A stretch of 16,134 nucleotides of DNA, taken from Neisseria uirgultaei (GTDB lineage Bacteria > Pseudomonadota > Gammaproteobacteria > Burkholderiales > Neisseriaceae). The DNA is taken from the NCBI RefSeq assembly GCF_962719845.1, contig NZ_CAUIYF010000022.1, forward strand, positions 1-16,134, in the 5' to 3' direction. Both the position numbers and the translations under genes were made by a program. This document shows positions 5,432 through 11,742 of this stretch, one piece after another. The number at the start of each line of letters is the position of its first letter. The first letter of the stretch is position 1. The notes below the pieces were generated by a model. That model made no database searches. It had not been told where the DNA came from and saw only the letters and a list, made by a program, of their open reading frames with translations.

Positions 5432-6685
5432 TTAATGTTTTTCCGTCTTTTCTTGCTCCTTCCGAAACGCTTTTTGCAATGGGGTAATTTCTGTCAGCCG
5501 CGCACGATCGATTTCTTCGGCGATAAGGTGCACTTTCCCCTGCGCGCGGCATTCGGCGGCGATTTTGCCCGAATCCACTTGATTGGCGACTTCGAGTAAG
5601 GCGAGCCAGTGCGCGCGTTGCGGGTAGGGCGTGTGTTCGCGGTTCAGACGGCCTTGCGTATCGGCAATGCAGACATTTAAGGCAGCGGAGAAGCGTTCGG
5701 GGCGTCTGAAAGCGTCGGTTTTTTTCAAAACGTTCAGAATGGTTCGGCTTTTAAGCTGTCCGACTTGGTGGAAAATAATGTGCCAACGGCAAACCAATTC
5801 GGCAAGCTCGGCGCAATATTTCGGCGCACGCAGCCGCTGATTGACTTCGCGCACGGGTTTGACGCCGTTGATGTCGTGTCCGTGGTGGCGCGGCAGGATG
5901 TCGGGCGGCGTTTTGGCTTTGCCTAAGTCGTGCAGCAGGGCGGCGTAGCGTTCGGGTAACGTCAGACCCATATCGGCGGCGCGTTGCAACGTCATCAGGG
6001 TATGGATACCGCTGTCGATTTCGGGATGATAGTCGGCTCGTTGCGGCACGCCGAAGAGGGCATCGACTTCGGGCAGCAAGACTTTGAGCGCGCCGCATTC
6101 GCGCAACACTTCAATCATCCTACGGGGATTTTTCTCCATCAAACCTTTCGCCAATTCCTGCCAGACGCGTTCGGCGACTAAAGCGTTCGCTTCGCCGTTT
6201 TCCACCATTTTCCGCATCAGCTTTATGGTTTCTTCGGCGATTTCAAAGCCGTAGCGCGCGGCAAAGCGGGCAGTGCGCAGGATGCGGACGGGGTCTTCGA
6301 CGAAGGCAGGGGAAACGTGGCGCAAAATGCCTGCCTTTAAATCCTGTTGTCCGCCGAAAGGGTCGATGATGAGGCCGTCTGAATTCTGCGCCATTGCGTT
6401 GATGGTCAGGTCACGGCGCATCAAGTCCTGCTCCAGCGTAACATCTTTGTCGGCGTGGAAACTGAAACCGGCATAGCCCTTGGCGGTTTTGCGTTCGGTG
6501 CGGGCGAGGGCGTATTCTTCGTGCGTTTCGGGATGAAGGAACACGGGAAAGTCTTTGCCAACAGGCTGGAAGCCTTGCGCCAGCATGGTTTGTGCGTCTG
6601 CGCCGACGACCACCCAATCGCGGTCTTTGACGGGCAAGCCCAAAAGATAATCGCGGACGGCACCGCCGACGAGATAAGTCTGCAT
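5432..6685 (-). CDS. cca: Multifunctional CCA tRNA nucleotidyltransferase / phosphohydrolase
   Basis: This class I enzyme adds or repairs the 3' CCA of tRNAs. The N-terminus carries GGAVRD (7-12) and VKDRDWVVVG (19-28) with catalytic D21 and D23 at the same numbers as in E. coli Cca. RRDLTINAMAQ (90-100), the EDPVRILRTARFAARYGF region (130-147) and ERVWQEL (172-178) follow. The HD domain, with LLHDLGKAKTPPDILPRHHGH (about 250-270), carries the metal-dependent phosphohydrolase and phosphatase activity of the long gammaproteobacterial and betaproteobacterial type; 417 residues fits that type. The ATG at 6685 follows AGGAAG. Two 10-base uptake sequences lie inside the gene. An uptake hairpin separates it from ybiT upstream. 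Confidence 0.97.
   Translation of the reverse strand: MQTYLVGGAVRDYLLGLPVKDRDWVVVGADAQTMLAQGFQPVGKDFPVFLHPETHEEYALARTERKTAKGYAGFSFHADKDVTLEQDLMRRDLTINAMAQNSDGLIIDPFGGQQDLKAGILRHVSPAFVEDPVRILRTARFAARYGFEIAEETIKLMRKMVENGEANALVAERVWQELAKGLMEKNPRRMIEVLRECGALKVLLPEVDALFGVPQRADYHPEIDSGIHTLMTLQRAADMGLTLPERYAALLHDLGKAKTPPDILPRHHGHDINGVKPVREVNQRLRAPKYCAELAELVCRWHIIFHQVGQLKSRTILNVLKKTDAFRRPERFSAALNVCIADTQGRLNREHTPYPQRAHWLALLEVANQVDSGKIAAECRAQGKVHLIAEEIDRARLTEITPLQKAFRKEQEKTEKH
5643..5652 (-). repeat. DNA uptake sequence (10-mer) inside cca
   Basis: An exact GCCGTCTGAA on the minus strand encodes part of Gly-Arg-Leu-Asn in Cca. The 5' AT extension is absent. Confidence 0.9.
6374..6383 (+). repeat. DNA uptake sequence (10-mer) inside cca
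   Basis: An exact GCCGTCTGAA on the plus strand is antisense to cca, where it encodes Ser-Asp-Gly. It is preceded by AG instead of AT. Confidence 0.9.
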
Positions 6686-6712
6686 ATGCTTCCTATTTTA
6701 AAGTTATCAATA

Positions 6713-6741
6713 ATGCCGTCTGAAGAGGCTTCAGACGGCAT
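6713..6741. terminator. Uptake-sequence hairpin between ybiT and cca
   Basis: ATGCCGTCTGAA (6713-6724) and TTCAGACGGCAT (6730-6741) form a perfect 12-base-pair stem with a five-base loop. It lies 28 bases beyond the ybiT stop codon and 27 bases before the cca start. There is no long T run, so termination may be partial. Confidence 0.75.
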
Positions 6742-6769
6742 TGTTTCAACCGGAGGGTATTTTGTGCGT

Positions 6770-8398
6770 TTATGCTACGCCTTTTTTCTCCAAGTAACTT
6801 TCGTAATCGCCCAAGTAGTGTTCATATCCGCCTTTGCCGTCCAATTCGATGATTTGGGTAGCCAGTGAAGATACAAACTGACGGTCGTGCGAGACGAAAA
6901 TCAGCGTGCCGTTGTATTTTTCCAGCGCCATGTTCAAGGATTCGATGCTTTCCATGTCCATGTGGTTGGTCGGTTCGTCCATGACCAAGACATTGGGTTT
7001 CAGCAGCAACAGTTTGCCGTAAAGCATACGGCCTTTTTCGCCGCCGGAGAGGACTTTCACTTTTTTTACCACGTCGTTGCTGCCGAAGAGCAAACGCCCC
7101 AAAGTGCCGCGGATGACTTGTTCGTCGTCGCCTTCCTGCCCCCATTGGCGCATCCATTCGCTCAGGTCCATATCGACGTCGAAGTCGTTTTCATGGTCTT
7201 GCGGATAGTAGCCGACGCTGGCTTTTTCCGCCCATTTAATGCTGCCTTCGTCCGGCAACAGGCCGTCTGAATATTCAGGGTTGTAGGCGCCGGCGAGGAG
7301 TTTCAGTAGGGTGGATTTGCCTGCGCCGTTCGGGCCGATGATGGCAAGGCGTTGGCCTGCTTCAAGGATGAAGTTCAGGTTTTTAAACAACTGGGTTTCA
7401 AAACGTTTGGCCAGTTTTTCAACTTCCACTGCCTGACGGTGCAACTTGGCTTTTTCGTCGGCTTCAAAACGGATATATGGGTTTTGACGGGTAGAAGGTT
7501 TGACTTCGACCATTTCCGATTTGATTTTGTCTGCCTGTTTCAGACGGCTGGTTGCCTGACGGGCTTTGGATTTATTGGCAGAGAAGCGGGCGACGAACTC
7601 TTGCAGCTCTTGCAGTTTCTCTTTGGCTTTGGCGTTGTCTTTCAGGGCGCGCTCACGCGATTGGGCGGAAGCGAGCATGTAGTCGTCGTAGTTGCCCGGG
7701 TAGATGGTGATGGTGTTGTAGTCCAAATCCGCCATGTGGGTGCAGACTTCATTCAAAAAGTGACGGTCGTGCGAGATGATAATCATGGTGGAGTCGTATT
7801 GGTTCAACACGCCTTCCAGCCAGCGGATGGTATTGATGTCCAAGTTGTTGGTCGGTTCGTCCAAGAGCAATACATCCGGCTTGGAGAACAGAGCTTGCGC
7901 CAGCAATACGCGCAGCTTGAAGCCAGGGGCGACTTCCGCCATTTTCGCATTGTGCAAATCTTCGGAAATGCCCACGCCGCTCAACAGTTCGGCGGCGCGC
8001 GCTTCGGCGGTGTAACCGTCGTATTCGGCGAACTTGGCTTCCAGTTCGGCGGCTTTCATGTAGTCGTCTTCAGTGGCTTCGGGATTGGCGTAAATTGCAT
8101 CGCGTTCGGTCATCGCCGCCCACATTTCGGTATGCCCCATCATCACCACGTCCAGCACGCGCATGTCTTCGTAGGCAAACTGGTCTTGGCGCAGCTTACC
8201 CAAACGCACGCCGTTTTCAATCGCGACTTCGCCGGCCGTCTGTTCCAAATCGCCGCCGAGGATTTTCATGAAGGTGGATTTGCCCGAACCGTTCGCGCCA
8301 ATCAGGCCGTAGCGGTTGCCTTCTCCGAATTTGACGGATACGTTTTCAAACAGCGGCTTTGCGCCGAACTGCATGGTAATGCCGTTGGTAGAAATCAT
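6770..8398 (-). CDS. ybiT: ABC-F family ATPase, YbiT type
   Basis: ABC-F proteins carry two ATP-binding cassettes and no membrane part and act on the ribosome as translation factors. The first Walker A is GANGSGKST (34-42), with a first signature region in the non-canonical form VAPGFKLRVLLAQALF and Walker B DVLLLDEPTNNLD. A charged linker with the Lys/Arg-rich SANKSKARQATSRLKQADK segment follows, then the second cassette with GPNGAGKST, LSGGEKGRMLYGK and VLVMDEPTNHMD. The sequence tracks E. coli YbiT closely along its whole length (VTMQFGxKPLFENxSVKFG, DLDYNTITIYPGNYDDYM, SRQNPYIRFE). The ATG at 8398 gives 542 residues; the longer frame to 8500 adds a leader that reads through the promoter and has no family similarity. 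Uptake sequences lie at 7262 and 7539. Confidence 0.95.
   Translation of the reverse strand: MISTNGITMQFGAKPLFENVSVKFGEGNRYGLIGANGSGKSTFMKILGGDLEQTAGEVAIENGVRLGKLRQDQFAYEDMRVLDVVMMGHTEMWAAMTERDAIYANPEATEDDYMKAAELEAKFAEYDGYTAEARAAELLSGVGISEDLHNAKMAEVAPGFKLRVLLAQALFSKPDVLLLDEPTNNLDINTIRWLEGVLNQYDSTMIIISHDRHFLNEVCTHMADLDYNTITIYPGNYDDYMLASAQSRERALKDNAKAKEKLQELQEFVARFSANKSKARQATSRLKQADKIKSEMVEVKPSTRQNPYIRFEADEKAKLHRQAVEVEKLAKRFETQLFKNLNFILEAGQRLAIIGPNGAGKSTLLKLLAGAYNPEYSDGLLPDEGSIKWAEKASVGYYPQDHENDFDVDMDLSEWMRQWGQEGDDEQVIRGTLGRLLFGSNDVVKKVKVLSGGEKGRMLYGKLLLLKPNVLVMDEPTNHMDMESIESLNMALEKYNGTLIFVSHDRQFVSSLATQIIELDGKGGYEHYLGDYESYLEKKGVA
7262..7271 (+). repeat. DNA uptake sequence (10-mer) inside ybiT
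   Basis: An exact GCCGTCTGAA lies antisense to the gene, where it encodes Ser-Asp-Gly in the second cassette. It is preceded by AG. Confidence 0.9.
7539..7548 (-). repeat. DNA uptake sequence (10-mer) inside ybiT
   Basis: An exact GCCGTCTGAA in the sense of the gene encodes Ser-Arg-Leu-Lys in the interdomain linker. Confidence 0.9.
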
Positions 8399-8447
8399 TA
8401 CTGGTAAAACCTTATATTGGAAAGAGATTAATTTTTCAAATTTTCGG

Positions 8448-8476
8448 ATTGTAACATAAGCGCACTGCCGTCTGAA
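8448..8476 (-). promoter_or_regulatory. Predicted ybiT promoter overlapping an uptake sequence
   Basis: On the minus strand TACAAT (8453-8448) is a five-of-six -10 box, preceded by TGT. TTCAGA (8476-8471), 17 bases upstream, would serve as -35 and is the first part of the reversed uptake sequence. A second possibility is TTGAAA with TATAAG, also 17 bases apart, closer to the start (about 8413-8441), which would leave almost no leader. Confidence 0.4.
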
Positions 8477-8484
8477 ACAGACGG
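8467..8484. repeat. Uptake sequence with adjoining partial inverted copy
   Basis: GCCGTCTGAA (8467-8476) overlaps a small hairpin, CCGTCTG with CAGACGG around AAA. It lies between the divergent genes ybiT and yffB, so it is not a terminator for either. Confidence 0.7.
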
Positions 8485-8546
8485 GCAAATTTTCAGACAC
8501 TTATAGTAAAATATCGGTTTTATTATTTCAGGCAAAAGGTTTCCAA

Positions 8547-8921
8547 ATGATAGTCCTTCATGGCATCCCAAATTGCGATACGGTCAAAAAAGCTAAAAGC
8601 TGGCTTGCCGAATATGGTATGGAATTTGAATTTCGAGACTTCAAAAAACAGATGCCGTCTGAAGCGGAAATCTGCTCGTGGCTGGAACAAGTGCCTTTAG
8701 AAACCCTGCTCAACAAACGCGGGACAAGCTGGCGCAAACTCGATGCCGAAACACAGCAAAAAGCCCTGTTCTCTATAGCGGAAGCCGTCAAACTGATGTC
8801 CGAAATGCCGAGCCTGATCAAGCGTCCCGTATTGGAATTTGGCGGCAGGGTTTACGTCGGCTTCAGCGAAGAATCCTACGACGGCATCTTCAACCGGCAA
8901 GCCCCGTGCAGACAGGGATAA
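8547..8921 (+). CDS. yffB: ArsC/Spx-like thioredoxin-fold protein, YffB type
   Basis: The 124-residue protein has the ArsC/Spx fold: an N-terminal strand with the single cysteine C10 in GIPNCDTVKKAKSWL, then RDFKKQMPSE, the RGTSWRKLD segment and the conserved SLIKRPVLEFGGRVYVGFSEESY end. It follows E. coli YffB through these segments. Members labelled arsC often lack proven arsenate reductase activity; YffB-type proteins are thought to be glutathione-dependent thiol reductases, and the true substrate is unknown. No ars operon genes are nearby. The ATG at 8547 has an AAAGG Shine-Dalgarno seven bases upstream. The gene is transcribed divergently from ybiT and is followed, 59 bases on, by the PpiD-like gene, probably on one transcript. 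A 12-base uptake sequence inside encodes MPSE. Confidence 0.9.
   Translation: MIVLHGIPNCDTVKKAKSWLAEYGMEFEFRDFKKQMPSEAEICSWLEQVPLETLLNKRGTSWRKLDAETQQKALFSIAEAVKLMSEMPSLIKRPVLEFGGRVYVGFSEESYDGIFNRQAPCRQG
8652..8663 (+). repeat. DNA uptake sequence (12-mer) inside yffB
   Basis: An exact ATGCCGTCTGAA lies in frame and encodes Met-Pro-Ser-Glu in a loop after the second strand. Confidence 0.95.
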
Positions 8922-8980
8922 AAACCGTTACAATACCCGACTTGAATTTCCCGTTCCCATTCTATATCCCGATTTAAAAT

Positions 8981-10519
8981 ATGTTCCATTCCATCGAAAA
9001 ATACAGAACGCCCGCCCAAGTCCTTTTGGGGCTGATTGCATTAACCTTCGTCGGCTTCGGGGTCAGCACGGTGTCCCATCCGGGCGCCGACTACATCGTC
9101 CAAGTGGGCGACGAAAAAATCAGCGAGCAGTCGATTAATATCGCCATGCAAAACGAACAGGCGGGCGGCGGCAGCCCTTCGCGTGATGCCGTATTCCAAT
9201 CCCTGCTGCAACGCGCCTATCTGAAACAAGGTGCAAAACTGATGGGTATTTCCGTTTCTCAGGAACAAATCAAACAGATTATTGTAGATGATCCTAATTT
9301 TCACGATGCAGGCGGCAAATTCAGCCATGCCCTTTTGAGCCAGTACCTTTCGCAACGCCATATGTCGGAAGACCAGTTCGTCGAGGAAATCCGTAACCAA
9401 TTCGCATTGCAGAATTTGGTAAACCTTGTTCAAAACGGTGTCTTGGTCAGCGATGCCCAGGCGGAGCAACTGGTCAAACTGACCCAGGTCAACCGTACCA
9501 TCCGTTCGCATACTTTTAACCCCGACGAGTTCATCGCCCAAGTCAAAGTGTCTGAAGCCGATTTGCAGAAATTTTATAATGCAAACAAAAAAGACTACCT
9601 GCTTCCTCAAGCGGTCAAATTGGAATATGTCGCATTGAATCTGAAGGATTTTGCAGACAAACAGACCGTCAGCGAAACAGAAGTGAAAAATGCGTTTGAA
9701 GAGCGCGTGGCGCGTTTACCGGCAAATGAAGCCAAACCTTCTTTCGAGCAGGAAAAAGCCGCCGTCGAAAACGAATTGAAAATGAAAAAGGCGGTTGCCG
9801 ACTTCAATAAGGCAAAAGAAAAGCTGGGCGATGACGCGTTCAACCATCCTTCATCGCTTGACGAAGCCGCCAAAAACAGCGGTTTGAAAGTGGAAACTCA
9901 AGATACGTGGTTGAGCAGGCAGGACGCGCAAATGTCCGGACTGCCCGAAAATGTGATCAATGCCGTATTCAGCGACGACGTATTGAAGAAAAAACACAAT
10001 TCCGAAGTATTATCTATCAATAATGAAACCGCATGGGTCGTCCGTGCCAAAGAAGTCCGCGAAGAGAAAACCCTGCCGTTTGCCGAAGCCAAAGACGCGG
10101 TGCGTCAGGCTTATATCCGCGCCGAAGCCGCCAAACTTGCCGAAAACAAGGCAAAAGACGTGCTTACCCAACTGAACGGCGGCAAGGCGGCCGATGTGAA
10201 ATGGTCGGAAGTGTCCGTTTTGGGTGCGCAGCAGGCTCGGCAGTCTATGCCGCCCGAAGCTTATGCGGAACTGCTGAAAGCAAAACCGGCAAACGGCAAA
10301 CCCGCCTATGTCAGGCTGACCGGCCTGCCTGCACCCGTGATTGTCGAAGTACAGGCAGTCACGCCGCCCGATGATGCCGCCGCGCGCATCCCGCCTGCGA
10401 AACAGGCTTTGGCGCAACAGCAGTCTGCCAATACCTTCGACTTGCTGATACGTTATTTCAACGGCAAAATCAAACAGACCAAAGGTGCCCAGTCTGTTGG
10501 CGGAAATGACGGGCAGTAA
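8981..10519 (+). CDS. ppiD: Membrane-anchored periplasmic chaperone, PpiD/SurA-N type, without a visible parvulin domain
   Basis: A 512-residue protein with one N-terminal membrane anchor (about residues 13-31) and a long periplasmic part, the topology of PpiD, which helps folding of proteins leaving the Sec translocon. Residues 37-190 form the SurA-N type chaperone region (IVQVGDEKISEQSINIA, LLQRAYLKQGAKLMGISVS, LVNLVQNGVLVSDAQAEQL). From 190 it continues as in PpiD with SEADLQKFYNANKKDYLLPQ and KLEYVALNLKDFADKQTVSE. Where E. coli PpiD then has a parvulin domain of about 90 residues, this protein has only a short link before SFEQEKAAVENELKMKKAV and the C-terminal half. E. coli PpiD has 623 residues, so the size difference fits loss of that domain. 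No strong Shine-Dalgarno precedes the ATG. A hairpin terminator follows. Confidence 0.8.
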   Translation: MFHSIEKYRTPAQVLLGLIALTFVGFGVSTVSHPGADYIVQVGDEKISEQSINIAMQNEQAGGGSPSRDAVFQSLLQRAYLKQGAKLMGISVSQEQIKQIIVDDPNFHDAGGKFSHALLSQYLSQRHMSEDQFVEEIRNQFALQNLVNLVQNGVLVSDAQAEQLVKLTQVNRTIRSHTFNPDEFIAQVKVSEADLQKFYNANKKDYLLPQAVKLEYVALNLKDFADKQTVSETEVKNAFEERVARLPANEAKPSFEQEKAAVENELKMKKAVADFNKAKEKLGDDAFNHPSSLDEAAKNSGLKVETQDTWLSRQDAQMSGLPENVINAVFSDDVLKKKHNSEVLSINNETAWVVRAKEVREEKTLPFAEAKDAVRQAYIRAEAAKLAENKAKDVLTQLNGGKAADVKWSEVSVLGAQQARQSMPPEAYAELLKAKPANGKPAYVRLTGLPAPVIVEVQAVTPPDDAAARIPPAKQALAQQQSANTFDLLIRYFNGKIKQTKGAQSVGGNDGQ

Positions 10520-10543
10520 TTTCCGGTTTTCTATATTCGATAT

Positions 10544-10569
10544 AACGGTCGGAATATTCCGACCGTTTT
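10544..10569 (+). terminator. Hairpin terminator between ppiD and recR
   Basis: A perfect palindrome, AACGGTCGGAAT followed by ATTCCGACCGTT (10544-10567), ends in four T (10566-10569). It lies 25 bases after the ppiD stop and 16 bases before the recR start, so it should separate or reduce transcription between them. Confidence 0.65.
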
Positions 10570-10587
10570 CCCATATGGCGGAGTATG

Positions 10588-11205
10588 ATGAATTCCAAAA
10601 AGCAAGATGCCTTCCAAAGGCTGATCGGTGCGCTGAAAGTATTGCCCAACGTCGGGCCGAAATCGGCACAGCGGATGGCGTACCATCTGTTGCAGCACAA
10701 GCGCAAAGAGGCTGAAGAGCTGGTGGATGCCTTGCAGACGGCATTGAGACAGGTTCACCATTGCGCGATGTGCAACACGTTTTGCGAAGGCAGATTGTGC
10801 GATATTTGTGCCGATGAAACACGCGACGGGCGGCGGCTGATGGTGGTGCATATGCCTGCCGACGTGTCAAATATGGAAGCGGCAAACTGCCACGACGGGC
10901 TGTATTTCGTCCTGATGGGGCAAATCAATACGGCACTGGGAATGGACGTATCGGCCATCGCATTGGACAGGCTGGCGCAACGGCTGGGCGGCGGGGAAGT
11001 CGAAGAAATCATTATTGCAACCGCTTTTACCGCAGAAGGCAATGCGACGGCGTATGTCCTGTCCGAGTTTTTCAAAAACCTGCCTTACAAAGTCAGCAGG
11101 CTGTCGCAGGGCATCCCCTTGGGCGGCGAATTGGAATATGTCGATGCGGGAACGCTGGCGCAGGCGGTGTACGAACGCCGCCTGATTAAAGAAGGCGGGG
11201 CGTAA
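10588..11205 (+). CDS. recR: Recombination mediator RecR
   Basis: RecR acts with RecO and RecF to load RecA on single-stranded gaps; in Neisseria this pathway matters for repair and antigenic variation. The N-terminal helix-hairpin-helix is LPNVGPKSAQRMAYHLL (about 19-35). The zinc-binding cysteines are in CAMCNTFCEGRLCDIC (about 59-74). The Toprim domain follows (RRLMVVHMPADVSNMEAAN, then YFVLMGQINTALGMD), and the C-terminus has the conserved GIPLGGELEYVDAGTLAQAV. Two ATGs stand side by side at 10585 and 10588. GGAG at 10580-10583 is one base before the first and four before the second, so the second is preferred, giving 205 residues. The gene ends at a strong two-way terminator. dnaX and the YbaB gene, the usual neighbours of recR in other bacteria, are absent here. 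Confidence 0.97.
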   Translation: MNSKKQDAFQRLIGALKVLPNVGPKSAQRMAYHLLQHKRKEAEELVDALQTALRQVHHCAMCNTFCEGRLCDICADETRDGRRLMVVHMPADVSNMEAANCHDGLYFVLMGQINTALGMDVSAIALDRLAQRLGGGEVEEIIIATAFTAEGNATAYVLSEFFKNLPYKVSRLSQGIPLGGELEYVDAGTLAQAVYERRLIKEGGA

Positions 11206-11217
11206 CGCCGCCAATGC

Positions 11218-11251
11218 AAAATGCCGTCTGAAGCCTTCAGACGGCATTTTT
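11218..11251. terminator. Bidirectional uptake-sequence terminator for recR and the small exported protein
   Basis: ATGCCGTCTGAA (11221-11232) pairs perfectly with TTCAGACGGCAT (11236-11247) around a three-base loop. The A run to the left (11218-11221) and T run to the right (11247-11251) extend the stem and give a T tract on both strands. It lies between two convergent genes. Confidence 0.92.
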
Positions 11252-11260
11252 CCGGGCGGT

Positions 11261-11539
11261 TTACTTGCAGTTGAGCCCTTGAATCTGCAACGCGCCTCCG
11301 TTGCCGACTTTGAACACGCACTGCGTCGCGCTGCTGCCGGAAACGGTAATGCTGCCGCTGCCGCCGTTCAGGCTGACGGGTTCCTTAACGCCCATACCGA
11401 CTGCTGTTGCCGCCAGCTTTTGCGCGTCGGCTTCGGAATAAGGCGTGTTGTTGGCATCGATTTTGATTTCTCTGGCGTAGGCAGCCGCAGCGGCGGATAA
11501 GGCGATGGCGCACAAAGCAAAAGCAGTTCGGATATTCAT
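11261..11539 (-). CDS. Small exported protein, 92 aa
   Basis: I do not recognise a family with certainty. The ATG at 11539 has GAGG six bases upstream; an in-frame TTG at 11551 is not needed. Residues 1-23 form a signal peptide: MNIRT, a hydrophobic Ala/Leu core and a probable cleavage after AYA, with no lipobox cysteine at that site. The mature part of about 69 residues starts REIKIDANNTPYSEADAQKLAATA, then has a Gly/Ser-rich stretch (NGGSGSITVSGSS) and ends with ATQCVFKVGNGGALQIQGLNCK, where the two cysteines could form a disulfide in the periplasm. The pattern suggests a small beta-rich periplasmic or secreted protein. It is convergent with recR and divergent from lolF. Confidence 0.75.
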   Translation of the reverse strand: MNIRTAFALCAIALSAAAAAYAREIKIDANNTPYSEADAQKLAATAVGMGVKEPVSLNGGSGSITVSGSSATQCVFKVGNGGALQIQGLNCK

Positions 11540-11572
11540 TGTTTTCCTCAAGAAACGGTTTTTCTGAAAGAA

Positions 11573-11601
11573 AGGATAGGGCAGTTTGACGCGTTGTGCA
11601 A
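11573..11601 (-). promoter_or_regulatory. Weak predicted promoter for the small exported protein
   Basis: On the minus strand TTGCAC (11601-11596) and TATCCT (11578-11573) are 17 bases apart. The boxes match consensus only in part, but the position, 34 bases before the start codon, is suitable. Confidence 0.3.
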
Positions 11602-11668
11602 GTTTTCCGCCCGCTCTGCCGCCCCGTCCCCCGCATTCGGGCGTTCGGACGCTGCCGGGGTTTTACGG

Positions 11669-11713
11669 TACAATAAACTTTTGCCGCCGCCCCAAACCGC
11701 CGTCCGGGGCGGC
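11669..11713 (+). promoter_or_regulatory. Possible lolF promoter -10 and GC-rich leader hairpin
   Basis: TACAAT (11669-11674) is a good -10 box 69 bases before the lolF start, without a clear -35. Just after the expected transcript start, GCCGCCCC (11686-11693) can pair with GGGGCGGC (11706-11713) around a 12-base loop. The stem is followed 13 bases later by five T, too far for a normal terminator. Confidence 0.35.
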
Positions 11714-11742
11714 ACGTTTGCAGACATTTTTAAGGTAGCGTT

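Noticed and set aside
5360..5599. A 79-aa hydrophobic plus-strand frame overlapping the end of cca
   Set aside because: Its N-terminus looks like a membrane segment, but most of it is antisense to cca and there is no Shine-Dalgarno; the TATAAT here points to the minus-strand gene.
7352..8407. A 351-aa open frame on the plus strand opposite ybiT
   Set aside because: It is entirely antisense to a well-matched ABC-F gene, is rich in Phe, Val, His and Gln as expected of a shadow frame, and has no recognisable domain.
8399..8500. N-terminal extension of YbiT
   Set aside because: The extra 34 residues read through the predicted promoter and uptake-sequence region, and the family starts at the ATG at 8398.
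10733..10746. Near-match uptake sequence in recR (TGCAGACGGCAT), and a similar one near 15444 in recD
   Set aside because: Each has at least one mismatch in the 10-base core, so I do not list them as uptake sequences.
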